Source: Nitrospirota bacterium (lineage in GTDB: Bacteria; Nitrospirota; Nitrospiria; SBBL01; JAADHI01). Taken from it: a stretch of 64,000 nucleotides of DNA. The DNA lies in contig JAJDBX010000077.1 of the NCBI GenBank assembly GCA_029261135.1, forward strand, positions 1-64,000, read 5' to 3'. Every line of letters starts with the position of its first letter. Position 1 is the stretch's first letter. Below the pieces are notes generated by a model. It did not search any database. It was not told where the DNA came from and worked only from the letters and a program-made list of their open reading frames with translations. This document shows, one piece after another, positions 36,136-45,940 of this stretch. The position numbers and the translations under genes are program-made.

Positions 36136-38691
36136 CTAGGCCGGTTGCTTTTTATTTAATGCTTTATGCGAGTGTTGAGGCGGGTTGTCCGAGGTTTGAG
36201 CCGGTATGATGGCGGCCTTGCTTGAAGGGTCCATTTGGTAACTTGGAATGAGCTCTTTCAAAACTGTTTTAATTTTCTTCGGGTCAGTATTTGAGTTCAT
36301 TGCGGCAAAGCGTTTGATAAAGGCAGGGAGGTTTGAATGGATTGAGCCATTTTGCGCCAAGCGTATTTTTTTATGATGGGTTTGAATCACTTTTTCCCCC
36401 GCTTCAAAAAGTTTTTCGCTGAGTTTTTCTCCTGGACGCAAGCCAATGATTTTAATCGGGATTTCAAGGCCCGGGGAGAAACCAGAGAGCGTAATCATGG
36501 TTTTGGCCAGATCCATTATTTTAATGCTTTTCCCCATATCTAAAACAAAAATTTCTCCCCCATGACCAAGCACGGAGGCTTGAAGCACAAGCTGGACGGC
36601 TTCATGGATTGAGATAAAGTAGCGTTCGACTTCCGGATGTGTAATCCAAAGAGGCCCGCCTTTTTTGATCTGTGCTCGAAAAAGCGGGACGACACTTCCG
36701 GCGCTTTCCAGCACATTTCCAAAACGAACGGAGACCATCTTTGTGCGACTTGTTGGATCAAAATAACGCACCATCATTTCAGCCACACGCTTGCTTGCAC
36801 CCATGACACTTGAAGGGGAGACCGCTTTATCCGTCGAAATCAAGACAAACTCAGAAACACCGTGGCGGTCTGAGGCCATCATGAGTCGGTAAGTCCCGAT
36901 AATATTATTTCGCACGGCTTCCAGGGGATGGCGTTCCATCATGGGCACGTGCTTATGTGCCGCAGCGTGAAAAACGATCTGAGGTCTTGTCTCGAAAAAG
37001 ATTTGATTGATCTTTTCTGTGTCCAGTATGTCGGCCAAGTAAAGTTTAAGCGGAAGCCCCGGGAATTGCTCACCTAAGGTAATTTCAAGTTGGTAGAGGT
37101 TGTTTTCATGGCGTTCAACTAAAATCAGTTGTCTTGGCTTGAATGACGCCACTTGTCGACAGAGCTCAGAGCCGATGGATCCTCCCGCACCGGTAATCAG
37201 GACATTTTTCTCTCGGATGCTTTCTTCTATTTTGGGATCATGAATTCGGATCTCTTCCCTGCCGAGCAATTCTTCTATGTCGAGCGGTCTGATATCCGTT
37301 GCGATTGCTTTTCCATTCAGGATTGCACTCAGATCTGGAAGGGTTTTAATGGGGAGCTGTAATGACTGGCAATGATGGATGATTTTTTTGATTTCTATCG
37401 GGGTTCCTGAGGGGATGGCAATAAGGACTTCATCGGGAAAAAGTTTTGAAACAGCCATGGCCATTTCGCTGCTGTTTCCGATCACGGGAATGTTATGAAT
37501 TTTTTTAGTGCGTTTTTCGGGGTCATCGTCAATAAATCCGACGGGCAAGCACTGCTGACGACGATTTTGCTTCATGTCGCGGGCGATCATTTCGCCCGCG
37601 TCACCTGCACCGATAATCAATACTCGTCGTGCGCCTACACCGGTCTGCGTCAATATGGTGTAAACCTGTTTTGAGCAGCGGAGCATGGATAACGCAACGA
37701 TGAGTAATATGGCATCAATAAAATAAATTGAGCGGGGGTAGCCTTGCCATTGAAAAAGTGAGATTGTCCCCCAGATGAAGATCTCACTGAAGATGACGGT
37801 CACTGTAATATTGAGGAAATCTCTCAAGCCTGAATATCGCCAAAGCCCTCTGTTCATCCCAAAAAAGTAGAGAAAGGTCATTTGAACGGATAAAACTGTC
37901 GGAGCCAATTTTAAAGAAAGATTGAGGGTTTCTGAAGGGATTTCTCCGTCAAATCGGAGCCAAAAAGCACTTTGGTGGCAGAAGAAGACTGCGATGAGAT
38001 GGACAATAAAAATAATCGTGCCTTTCGCATCGAAAATTTCTTCTCGTAGTTGCTTTTCTTTTGATGTTTTCCTGTATCTGAATGGGGAAGGTGCTGAAAG
38101 AAAAGACCGTGTTAAATATGAAAATAGAATTTTGAGATCGAGTAAAAAAGAATGATTTTGGAGATATCGTTTTGCATGCAGAATATTTTTAGGAGCAGAG
38201 GGTTGTTTGTAAGAGGGCTCAGCATTTTTAGAGGATAGAGTCTTGGATTCAATGTTGCCTGAAGTTGATAGCAGCCCAACCATGCCGGGTTTTATCCTTA
38301 ATATAATTTCAAAATCCTCTTGAAAGATCTCAATAAAGGAAGGTGTTTCCGGTCGAGGGCCGACAAGACTCATGTCCCCTTTCAGCACATTAAAAAGCTC
38401 TGGAAGAAGGTCTATTTTGAAATGAGATCGTTTTTTTCCGAGGGGCGTGAATGCGGGTTGAAGCGCATCCTTGATGTCAGATGTATTATCAACAGTGTTT
38501 TTTCTATTAAAAAAAGGTGTACGGAAGTGATACAAGTCGAAGGGGACACCTCTCATCCCAATCTTTTTATTTTTTGAAAAAAGGGGGCCGGGAGAAGAGA
38601 TCTTCATGATGATACAGGTGATCACCAGAAGCGGGGAGAAAAAAAGGAGTGCAAGTGAGGAAATTATGACATCAAAAGCGCGTTTTCGCAT
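36136..38691 (-). CDS. Sugar-phosphate transferase domain fused to PglF/CapD-type NDP-sugar dehydratase
   Basis: About 851 aa from ATG 38691 (AAGG 5 bases upstream). Residues 1-200 resemble a PglC/WcaJ-type initiating transferase (SSPGPLFSKNKKIGMRG, NVLKGDMSLVGPRPE). The catalytic D-E pair, normally LDELPQL, reads IDLLPEL (Asp94-Leu95), and the KFRTM segment is HFRTP. Four membrane helices follow (about 230-345), then a Rossmann domain (VLIIGAGDAGEMIARD), then a FlaA1/PglF/WbpM-type dehydratase (NVLITGAGGSIGSELCRQ, STDKAVSPSSVMGASKR). The dehydratase probably makes UDP-4-keto-6-deoxy sugar for surface polysaccharide. The Met in MGASKR is normal for this family. No other polysaccharide genes are adjacent. 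Confidence 0.88.
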   Translation of the reverse strand: MRKRAFDVIISSLALLFFSPLLVITCIIMKISSPGPLFSKNKKIGMRGVPFDLYHFRTPFFNRKNTVDNTSDIKDALQPAFTPLGKKRSHFKIDLLPELFNVLKGDMSLVGPRPETPSFIEIFQEDFEIILRIKPGMVGLLSTSGNIESKTLSSKNAEPSYKQPSAPKNILHAKRYLQNHSFLLDLKILFSYLTRSFLSAPSPFRYRKTSKEKQLREEIFDAKGTIIFIVHLIAVFFCHQSAFWLRFDGEIPSETLNLSLKLAPTVLSVQMTFLYFFGMNRGLWRYSGLRDFLNITVTVIFSEIFIWGTISLFQWQGYPRSIYFIDAILLIVALSMLRCSKQVYTILTQTGVGARRVLIIGAGDAGEMIARDMKQNRRQQCLPVGFIDDDPEKRTKKIHNIPVIGNSSEMAMAVSKLFPDEVLIAIPSGTPIEIKKIIHHCQSLQLPIKTLPDLSAILNGKAIATDIRPLDIEELLGREEIRIHDPKIEESIREKNVLITGAGGSIGSELCRQVASFKPRQLILVERHENNLYQLEITLGEQFPGLPLKLYLADILDTEKINQIFFETRPQIVFHAAAHKHVPMMERHPLEAVRNNIIGTYRLMMASDRHGVSEFVLISTDKAVSPSSVMGASKRVAEMMVRYFDPTSRTKMVSVRFGNVLESAGSVVPLFRAQIKKGGPLWITHPEVERYFISIHEAVQLVLQASVLGHGGEIFVLDMGKSIKIMDLAKTMITLSGFSPGLEIPIKIIGLRPGEKLSEKLFEAGEKVIQTHHKKIRLAQNGSIHSNLPAFIKRFAAMNSNTDPKKIKTVLKELIPSYQMDPSSKAAIIPAQTSDNPPQHSHKALNKKQPA

Positions 38692-38844
38692 CATCGCCTT
38701 AGCCAATAATAATGGGCCATTTTATAACCTAAACAAGCATGTCAGTCAAAGAGAATTTGGTGGGTGGCTATTGCTTGCATCCCCACAGGCTTTATGAGAA
38801 AATCCATGTCGCTTTCTTAAAACTATGTTTATACAAGGAATTTT

Positions 38845-41646
38845 ATGCCGGATGATGTTTTAGACAAGATTTACGATCCCAAAACAGTCGAAGAAAAATG
38901 GATGAAACGCTGGGAAGAGGATCGTGTTTTTCATGCCGATGCCAGGTCGGATCGGCCTTCTTTTTCAATTGTGATCCCACCACCGAATGTGACCGGTTCA
39001 CTCCATTTAGGACATGCCTTAAACAGTACGCTACAAGATATTCTGGCCCGATGGAAACGGATGTCGGGTTACAACGTCCTTTGGCTTCCGGGAACAGATC
39101 ATGCCGGGATCGCGACCCAAAACGTGGTTGAACGACAGTTGGCAGCCGAAGGAGGAAAGGATCGTCACGAATTGGGTCGCGAGGCTTTCATCGAACGGGT
39201 GTGGGATTGGAAAGCCCATTCCGGCGGCACGATCCTAGAACAACTCAAGCGACTCGGGGCTTCCTGCGACTGGTCACGGGAACGCTTTACAATGGATTCT
39301 GGACTCTCTCGCGCTGTGCAGGAGGTCTTTGTCCGATTGTACAAAGAGGGTTTAATTTACCGCCATAAACGTTTGATCAATCTCTGTCCTCAGTGTCGAA
39401 CCGCCTTGTCTGATATTGAAGTGGAACATGAAGATGTTCAGGGTAAAATGTACTATATTAAATACCCACTGGCTGGAGACGCGGAGGCCTTTCTTGTGGT
39501 TGCCACCACACGTCCTGAAACGCTGTTGGGCGATACCGCCGTTGCGGTTCACCCCGACGATCCCCGCTATAACGCTTTGATTGGGAAAAAGATCAAGCTT
39601 CCTTTAACAGATCGGACGATTCCGATTATTTCTGATCCCATACTGGTGGACAGAGAAAAGGGCACAGGCGCGGTGAAGATCACACCGGGCCACGATTTTA
39701 ATGATGAACAATCGGGGAAGCGTCACGGGCTTGAAAAAATTTCGCTCATTGACTGGAGCGGAGAAACGAGTCCGTGGGCGCTTCGAGAAGAGGCTCAAGT
39801 CCAGCCCGATCTTGTGAAATCCTTGTCTATTAAATCGATGTCGAAAGCGAGAAAGATCGTTGTTAAAACCCTTGAAGAAGCAGGCCTGCTAATTAAAACA
39901 GAGGACCACACTCATGCCTTGGGAAAATGTTATCGCTGCAAAACGATTGTAGAACCCTTCGATTCACCGCAATGGTTTGTGAAAGTTGATGAACAAAATA
40001 ATTCTTTGGCGAAAGGGGCGATAGATGCCGTTCGTCAGAAAAGAATCCGGCTGATTCCTGAAAGTTGGGAGGCGAACTATTTCGGCTGGATGGAAAACAT
40101 TGAAGATTGGTGCATCTCCCGTCAAATCTGGTGGGGGCATCAAATTCCTGTTTGGTATTGTAAAGTTTGTGATGAAAGTGATCTTTTGGCCGTTCCGGGT
40201 TCTGATGAACTTATTATCGCATCAGACGCAACGCCAATCGTCGGCGCGTCATCCTGCGCGAAATGCGGCGGGACAGATCTCGTGCAAGACCCCGACGTGC
40301 TCGACACCTGGTTTTCATCTGCACTTTGGCCTTTTTCGACACTCGGCTGGCCGGCGGAACTTCAGCCCGACGAGGCGGGGCGGCTCGAAGCCGAAGCCAT
40401 GCTGAAACGCTTTTATCCCACCTCCACATTAGTCAGTGCCTTTGACATCCTCTTTTTCTGGATTGCGCGAATGATCATGATGGGTCTCCATTTTATAAAA
40501 GAGGTTCCTTTCAAAGATGTTTACATTCATGCTCTCGTACGCGATGCCGATGGGCAGAAGATGAGCAAATCGAAAGGTAACGTGGTCAATCCCCTGGATC
40601 TCATGGCGAAACACGGGACGGATGCCCTTCGATTTACGCTTGCCTCCATGGCGTCTCCGGGTAGAGATATCAAGCTTGCGGAAGAGCGGATTGAAGGTTA
40701 CCGAAATTTCTGTAACAAGCTTTGGAACGCGGCGCGTTTTATTATGATGAATCGCCCCGAAAATAAAGCAGAGGCTCATCCCAAAAGTGAACAAACATTA
40801 ATTACACGATGGATTCAAAGCCGCCTGCATCAAAGCATTCAATCTGTCAGTCGTGCCTTAGAAAATTATCGTTTTGATGAAGCGGCTCAGGAAATTTATC
40901 AGTTTACCTGGCATACCTACTGTGATTGGTTTGTGGAACTATCCAAGGTGGATTTGCAGCGAGACGAGACTCGGCAGGAGAGTTATCAATCTTTAGTCGA
41001 TATTTTTGAAGAAACCCTAAGACTGCTTCATCCCTTCATGCCATTTTTAACTGAAGAACTTTGGGCTTATTTCCAAGAAGGGGAGACTTGTCTCGCTATT
41101 GCCCCCTATCCGGTTTACGATGCCCAAAAAATTGATTCTCAAGCAAAAGAAGTCGTGCAGTCTGTCGTCATTGATACGGTACTGGCTGTTCGAAATATGA
41201 GAGGTGAGATGAATATTCCCCCTTCTGAAACGCTCCCGCTTTTCATTAAAACAACAGAGCAAGGCATTGAAGATCAGATTGAAAAAGCGCTACCCTATCT
41301 TAAGCGGCTTGCACGTTTGAGCGAAGTGGTGATTGGGGTCTCAGTCACAAAACCGAGCATGGCGGCGTTTGCAACGACCTCCTATGGAGAAATTTATCTG
41401 CCGCTTGATGAAGCGCGCATTCGCGATGAAGTGGATCGGCTTAGAAAGCGGCTTGATAAAACTGAAAAATCTATTGAAGTGTTAGGGAAAAAATTAAGCA
41501 ATAAAAAATTTGTGGCCAATGCCCCTGAAGCCATTGTGGAAAAAACAAAAATGGAGCAACAGGAACATCTCGAAAATAAAGAACGCCTTTTAGGAGAGGT
41601 GAATCACCTTCAGGCTTTACTCTCAGCCGAGTCAGGAGATGTATGA
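38845..41646 (+). CDS. valS: Valyl-tRNA synthetase
   Basis: 933-aa class I aminoacyl-tRNA synthetase. The HIGH motif is PPNVTGSLHLGHAL and the KMSKS motif GQKMSKSKGNV. The CP1 editing domain includes TTRPETLLGDTAVAVHP and an Asp in KITPGHDFND. Anticodon-binding and C-terminal coiled-coil arm (DEVDRLRKRLDKTEKSIEVL) are present. ATG 38845 follows AAGGAATTTT. A 15-base sequence shared with the 3477-3502 repeat lies at 38809-38823. The stop overlaps nadC in ATGA. Confidence 0.97.
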   Translation: MPDDVLDKIYDPKTVEEKWMKRWEEDRVFHADARSDRPSFSIVIPPPNVTGSLHLGHALNSTLQDILARWKRMSGYNVLWLPGTDHAGIATQNVVERQLAAEGGKDRHELGREAFIERVWDWKAHSGGTILEQLKRLGASCDWSRERFTMDSGLSRAVQEVFVRLYKEGLIYRHKRLINLCPQCRTALSDIEVEHEDVQGKMYYIKYPLAGDAEAFLVVATTRPETLLGDTAVAVHPDDPRYNALIGKKIKLPLTDRTIPIISDPILVDREKGTGAVKITPGHDFNDEQSGKRHGLEKISLIDWSGETSPWALREEAQVQPDLVKSLSIKSMSKARKIVVKTLEEAGLLIKTEDHTHALGKCYRCKTIVEPFDSPQWFVKVDEQNNSLAKGAIDAVRQKRIRLIPESWEANYFGWMENIEDWCISRQIWWGHQIPVWYCKVCDESDLLAVPGSDELIIASDATPIVGASSCAKCGGTDLVQDPDVLDTWFSSALWPFSTLGWPAELQPDEAGRLEAEAMLKRFYPTSTLVSAFDILFFWIARMIMMGLHFIKEVPFKDVYIHALVRDADGQKMSKSKGNVVNPLDLMAKHGTDALRFTLASMASPGRDIKLAEERIEGYRNFCNKLWNAARFIMMNRPENKAEAHPKSEQTLITRWIQSRLHQSIQSVSRALENYRFDEAAQEIYQFTWHTYCDWFVELSKVDLQRDETRQESYQSLVDIFEETLRLLHPFMPFLTEELWAYFQEGETCLAIAPYPVYDAQKIDSQAKEVVQSVVIDTVLAVRNMRGEMNIPPSETLPLFIKTTEQGIEDQIEKALPYLKRLARLSEVVIGVSVTKPSMAAFATTSYGEIYLPLDEARIRDEVDRLRKRLDKTEKSIEVLGKKLSNKKFVANAPEAIVEKTKMEQQEHLENKERLLGEVNHLQALLSAESGDV

Positions 41647-42497
41647 TCGAACCCTTCCTTGCAAGAGACTTAGTCCACCAAGCCCTGAGTGAAGACCTCC
41701 TTTATGGAGATCAAACGACAGAAGCCCTTTTCCCAGAACCTTTTTCAGCCACGGGAGATGCTGTGGCGAAGGAGGCCTTGGTGGTGGCAGGACTGGATCT
41801 TTTTGAAATTGTTTTTAAAACACTTGATCCTGAAATAAATTTTGAAGCAGCGGCTTCTCCGGGCCAAAGCCTGCGAGCGGGGGAGTTGATCGCACGGGTA
41901 AGCGGGGATGGCCGAAGTATTTTAAAGGGAGAACGCACCGCGCTGAACTTTATGCAACGGCTTTCCGGTATCGCGACCCTCACGCGGCAATATGTGAAAG
42001 CCGTCGAAGGGACATCGGCTCAAGTGGTCGATACGCGAAAAACCACCCCGGGTTTTCGCGCGCTTGAAAAAAAAGCGGTTCGACTGGGCGGTGGCGGAAA
42101 TCATCGCTTTCATCTCGGCGATCTTATTCTCATTAAAGATAACCATATTGTTTTGGCGGGTGGGGTCAAGAATGCCATTGCGCAAGCGCGAGCGCATTCA
42201 GGTCATGCCCTCAAAATCGAAGTCGAGGTGAACAACCCTTCAGAACTTAAAGAGGCGATGGAGGCCAATGTCGAGATCATCATGTTGGATAACATGAGTT
42301 TGGATGAGGTCTCAATGTCTGTTGCGTTGATCCGAAAAGCCGCTCCGACGGCTTTGATAGAGGTTTCGGGGGGTGTAGATCTCGATCAAATTGGAGCAAT
42401 TGCGGCATGTGGGGTAGACATTATTTCTGTTGGAGCCCTCACACACTCAGCCAGGGCAGTGGATATCAGTTTGGAAATGGATGTACTCAAACCGTGA
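41643..42497 (+). CDS. nadC: Nicotinate-nucleotide pyrophosphorylase (carboxylating)
   Basis: 284 aa. It converts quinolinate and PRPP to nicotinate mononucleotide in NAD synthesis. Characteristic segments: VDTRKTTPGFRALEKKAVRLGG, GNHRFHLGDLILIKDNHI, IEVEVNNPSELKEAMEANVE and LIEVSGGVDLDQIGAIAACGVD. Translation is coupled to valS (ATGA) and to birA (GTGA). Confidence 0.96.
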   Translation: MIEPFLARDLVHQALSEDLLYGDQTTEALFPEPFSATGDAVAKEALVVAGLDLFEIVFKTLDPEINFEAAASPGQSLRAGELIARVSGDGRSILKGERTALNFMQRLSGIATLTRQYVKAVEGTSAQVVDTRKTTPGFRALEKKAVRLGGGGNHRFHLGDLILIKDNHIVLAGGVKNAIAQARAHSGHALKIEVEVNNPSELKEAMEANVEIIMLDNMSLDEVSMSVALIRKAAPTALIEVSGGVDLDQIGAIAACGVDIISVGALTHSARAVDISLEMDVLKP

Positions 42498-43348
42498 ACA
42501 TCAATGCAGATAAAATTACGGCCTTTTGTCGGGCACATTCCGAAATCCGGGAAATTGTCCATGAAGCCCTGTTATTCGATGAGGTGGGCTCCACGAACGA
42601 CATTGCGCTCGAGATGGCGTCCAATGGGATGCCTGAAGGCATTGCGATCTTGGCGGAGTCTCAAACAGGGGGTAAAGGGCGACTGGATCGATCTTGGTTT
42701 TCCCCTGCGGGTCGTAATATTTATCTTTCTTTATTGCTCAGGCCTGCCATTCAGGTGAGAGAATACCCGCTCTTTTCACCTGCGACTGCTGTGGGTTTGG
42801 TTAATGGCATTCGGGAGTTTACGGGTCTTGCGCTTGGGATTAAATGGCCGAATGATTTAGTGATTTCAGATAAAAAAGTGGGGGGTATTTTGTTGGTTTC
42901 AAGTTTATCAGGAGATCAAACGGCCCCACTCGTTGTGGGTGTGGGTCTCAATGTGAATCTAGAACCTTCAGCCTTCCCGGAAGAACTTCGGGAGACGGCG
43001 ACCTCTCTTAAAGCCGTTCTCGGACGAGAAATTGACCGGACCGGTTTAATCACCGCGCTAATCGAAGGGGTGGTCGCTGAAATACATCATTTGCAAAATG
43101 GGGAAGTGCTTACAGTCATGGATGCAGTCCGGTCTCATTGCGTGACCCTCGGGAAAAAGGTGCGTGTATCGACGAATCGGCAGGTTTTTGAGGGCTGGGC
43201 CGAAACCATTGAAGCGGATGGCGGATTAAGCATTCGCTTGGGTGATCAAAGCAGGCGAAAAATTCTTATCGGTGATATTACACATCTGAGAGAAACAGGC
43301 AGTCCCTCATCCGCTGTAACGCAGTCAACGATTTCCACAAAAAATTAA
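42494..43348 (+). CDS. birA: Biotin--[acetyl-CoA-carboxylase] ligase
   Basis: 284 aa from GTG 42494, which overlaps the nadC stop by 4 bases; the frame extended upstream to 42407 is nadC shadow. The biotin-binding motif is GGKGRLDRSWFSP, with DEVGSTNDIA at the N-terminus and GIKWPNDLVISDKKVGGILL in the centre; a C-terminal SH3-like cap follows. There is no N-terminal helix-turn-helix, so it is a class I ligase that biotinylates carboxyl carrier proteins without repressor activity. Confidence 0.95.
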   Translation: MNINADKITAFCRAHSEIREIVHEALLFDEVGSTNDIALEMASNGMPEGIAILAESQTGGKGRLDRSWFSPAGRNIYLSLLLRPAIQVREYPLFSPATAVGLVNGIREFTGLALGIKWPNDLVISDKKVGGILLVSSLSGDQTAPLVVGVGLNVNLEPSAFPEELRETATSLKAVLGREIDRTGLITALIEGVVAEIHHLQNGEVLTVMDAVRSHCVTLGKKVRVSTNRQVFEGWAETIEADGGLSIRLGDQSRRKILIGDITHLRETGSPSSAVTQSTISTKN

Positions 43349-43362
43349 AATGGGAGAAATGA

Positions 43363-44142
43363 ATGTTACTTGTCATTGATATTGGAAATACCGATATCGT
43401 TTTTGGCATTTTTAGGGAAGAAAGGCTTCTAGGGCAATGGCGTGTTGCAACCCATCTTCAAAAAACAGCGGATGAATATGGGCTATTGTTGCTTCAATTG
43501 TTAGAGGCGCAGCTGATGCCCGTCTCAGAGATCAAAGGGGTGATTTTCTCAAGTGTCGTGCCGCTATTGACTCCCCTTTTTCAGGAGATGATCCAACGCT
43601 ATTTTTCTACTGATCCGATGATTGTCTCAGAAAAATTAAAAACGGGACTCAAGGTTTGTTATGAAAACCCAAAAGAAGTGGGTTCGGATCGAATCGTCAA
43701 TGCGGCGGCAGCCTATTATTTGTATGGCGGCCCGGTTGTCATTGTTGACCTGGGGACGGCAACCACGTTTTGCGTTGTTTCAGAATCGGGAGAATATCTG
43801 GGTGGGGCTATCGCGCCCGGAATGGCACTTTCTGCGGAGGCCCTGGTGAATCGAGCCGCCAAGCTGCCCCGGGTGGAATTAAGCCAACCCAAAAATGTCA
43901 TCGGAAAAGAGACGACTGCGAGTATGCAATCCGGAATCTTTTTTGGTTATGTGGGGCTGATCAATGAGATCGTTCAACGTATTCACGACGAAATGGGCGC
44001 AAAAAGCCTCGTCATCGGAACGGGTGGGCTCGTCGCGCTGATTGCCTCAGAATGCCAATCCATTTCAAAAATCCATCCCACCTTGACTTTAGAAGGTCTC
44101 ATGATTATCTACAGAATGAACCAGGTTATTGACTCTCGATGA
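43363..44142 (+). CDS. coaX: Type III pantothenate kinase
   Basis: 259-aa ASKHA-fold kinase that phosphorylates pantothenate, the first step of coenzyme A synthesis. MLLVIDIGNTDIVFGIF is the N-terminal phosphate motif; GSDRIVNAAAAYYLYGG and VIVDLGTATTFCVVSESGEY carry the substrate and metal residues. ATG 43363 follows GGGAGAAATGA. It comes 14 bases after birA in the nadC-birA-coaX cofactor string. Confidence 0.95.
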   Translation: MLLVIDIGNTDIVFGIFREERLLGQWRVATHLQKTADEYGLLLLQLLEAQLMPVSEIKGVIFSSVVPLLTPLFQEMIQRYFSTDPMIVSEKLKTGLKVCYENPKEVGSDRIVNAAAAYYLYGGPVVIVDLGTATTFCVVSESGEYLGGAIAPGMALSAEALVNRAAKLPRVELSQPKNVIGKETTASMQSGIFFGYVGLINEIVQRIHDEMGAKSLVIGTGGLVALIASECQSISKIHPTLTLEGLMIIYRMNQVIDSR

Positions 44143-44159
44143 AGCGATTTGGTAGGGTG

Positions 44160-44186
44160 CCGGCACTCTACAGGGACGAGTGCTAG
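44160..44186 (+). promoter_or_regulatory. CIRCE operator for HrcA
   Basis: CCGGCACTC, 9 bases, GAGTGCTAG fits the CIRCE consensus TTAGCACTC-N9-GAGTGCTAA in arms and spacing. The arm bases matching best are GCACTC and GAGTGC. It lies only 3 bases before the hrcA start, so a bound HrcA would repress the hrcA-grpE-dnaK-dnaJ operon. Release occurs when HrcA loses GroE-assisted folding under heat stress. Confidence 0.92.
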
Positions 44187-44189
44187 AGC

Positions 44190-45233
44190 ATGCCGTTGGA
44201 CGAACGCAGTCAACAAGTTTTGAGGACTATTGTCCTTTCTTATATTAAGACCGCCCTTCCAGTGGGTTCTCGCAGCATTACTGAACGTCATGATTTTGGA
44301 GTGGGTTCAGCCACAATCAGGAATATTATGGCTGATTTGGAGGAGAGGGGATTTTTGACCCACCCACATCCTTCGGCGGGTCGTATTCCAACTGAGAAAG
44401 GATATCGTTTTTATGTCGATGCCCTTTTTCAGGAGGGGACGTTTTTGAAAAAACAGGCAGAAATTACGCGAGAGGCGGAACAGTTGGTTCAAAGAGAAGA
44501 TGCGGGTTTGTTGCTGCAAGATACCTCAAAACTTCTTTCAGATTTGACGCATTATATGGCCATTGTCTCTGCCCCAAAAATTTCTTCTGCACGGATCAAA
44601 CATATTGAGTTTGTCCGTCTGAGAAGAAACGCTATTATGGCGATTACGGTTTCAGAGGCTGGATTTGTTCAGAATCGTTTTTTTGATTTAACAAAAGATA
44701 TCTCACAGAAGTCGCTCAATAATATCTCCGATTATTTGAACAGTTTTTACCAGGGGATGACCCTTGATGGGATTCGAGGGGAAATGAGAGGCCAGATGGA
44801 AAAAATGGAGGATCTTTACGACCATCTGCAAACGGAAGCTTTTGAAGTGACTAAGGATGCAATGGGGGGCCTGGCAGGGAAAGATGAGGGTGAACTTTAT
44901 ACCGATGGCACTATTAATATTTTTGACCTGCCTGATTTCTCTGATGTGAAAATGATGAAAGGTCTGCTCAAAGCCGTAAAAGAAAAAAAAGCAGTGATTC
45001 AACTTTTGGACAAATATATTCAGAGTGAAGGCGTACAGGTTTTTATTGGATCTGAGAGCCAATTTTTAGGAGATCATGGTTGTAGTCTGGTAGTTTCTCA
45101 ATACAAACGTGGTGATCGTGTTTTAGGGGCTTTAGGGGTGATCGGCCCGACGAGAATGGATTATTCAAAAGTGATTCCCCTGGTCGATTCAACCGCAAAA
45201 CAAGTGAGCCGCCTACTAGAAGATTTATCGTAA
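44190..45233 (+). CDS. hrcA: Heat-shock transcriptional repressor HrcA
   Basis: 347 aa. N-terminal winged helix with GVGSATIRNIMADLEERGFL, then SAGRIPTEKGYRFYVD, the signature of HrcA. The C-terminal GAF-like domain ends in GVIGPTRMDYSKVIPLVD. It represses its own operon through the CIRCE just upstream and typically also groESL, which is not in this window. The start codon lies almost in the operator, giving autoregulation. Confidence 0.97.
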   Translation: MPLDERSQQVLRTIVLSYIKTALPVGSRSITERHDFGVGSATIRNIMADLEERGFLTHPHPSAGRIPTEKGYRFYVDALFQEGTFLKKQAEITREAEQLVQREDAGLLLQDTSKLLSDLTHYMAIVSAPKISSARIKHIEFVRLRRNAIMAITVSEAGFVQNRFFDLTKDISQKSLNNISDYLNSFYQGMTLDGIRGEMRGQMEKMEDLYDHLQTEAFEVTKDAMGGLAGKDEGELYTDGTINIFDLPDFSDVKMMKGLLKAVKEKKAVIQLLDKYIQSEGVQVFIGSESQFLGDHGCSLVVSQYKRGDRVLGALGVIGPTRMDYSKVIPLVDSTAKQVSRLLEDLS

Positions 45234-45261
45234 CTTCATTTAGGTATTTTAGGAGGAAACA

Positions 45262-45882
45262 TTGTCCGAGAAAGAAAATAAAGAAGAGCCTGCTTTTATC
45301 GATCCGGAAGAAGCGAACGATGCAGCGCCGCTTTCTGAAGTAGAAGAGCTCAGGCTTGAACTTGAACAACAAGTGCAGTCTGGAAAAGATGCACAAGAAC
45401 GATGTCTTCGGATACAGGCCGAATTTGAAAACTATAAAAAGCGAAGCCAAAAAGATCAGATCGAACAGAGCAAGTATGCCAATGAGCGATTGATTAAAGA
45501 GACACTTCCTGTGATTGATAACCTGGAGCGCGCCATTGAGCATTCAAAAGAGAGCCGCGATTTTGAGAAGATGCTTGAGGGCGTCGATATGATTCAAAAG
45601 CAGTTTCTTGACGTACTCGATAAATTTGGGGTTAAGCCGATTGAAAGTCTGAATCAAGCTTTCAATCCTTTTTTCCATCAATCTGTTGGATATGTTGATA
45701 TTGAAGCCGATTCCGATGTGGAAGAAAACCATGTGGTGAATGAAGCACAAAAAGGATACGTCATCAATGATCGGGTGCTTCGACCCTCCTTGGTGCTTGT
45801 TGGGAAAGAGAAAGCGCCTTCGGTTGATGGAAAAAATGAGAAAAATAGGACTGACACCCAGGGAGAAAAGGGCCCGTCATAA
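45262..45882 (+). CDS. grpE: Nucleotide exchange factor GrpE
   Basis: 206 aa. The long N-terminal helix (acidic, then AEFENYKKRSQKDQIEQSKY) and the C-terminal beta wing with HQSVGYVDIEAD and GYVINDRVLRPSLVLVGK are typical. The start is TTG 45262 after a strong AGGAGG. It drives ADP release from DnaK. The C-terminal tail is extended and polar. Confidence 0.97.
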   Translation: MSEKENKEEPAFIDPEEANDAAPLSEVEELRLELEQQVQSGKDAQERCLRIQAEFENYKKRSQKDQIEQSKYANERLIKETLPVIDNLERAIEHSKESRDFEKMLEGVDMIQKQFLDVLDKFGVKPIESLNQAFNPFFHQSVGYVDIEADSDVEENHVVNEAQKGYVINDRVLRPSLVLVGKEKAPSVDGKNEKNRTDTQGEKGPS

Positions 45883-45940
45883 GTTTTAATTTCACAATTT
45901 ATTTTAAAAAAGAGTTTTATAAATTTCAAAGGAGGAAAAA

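Noticed and set aside
37060-37200. Missing catalytic Tyr in the dehydratase domain (MGASKR instead of YxxxK)
   Set aside because: The Met in this position is normal for PglF/WbpM/FlaA1-type dehydratases, so it is not a defect.
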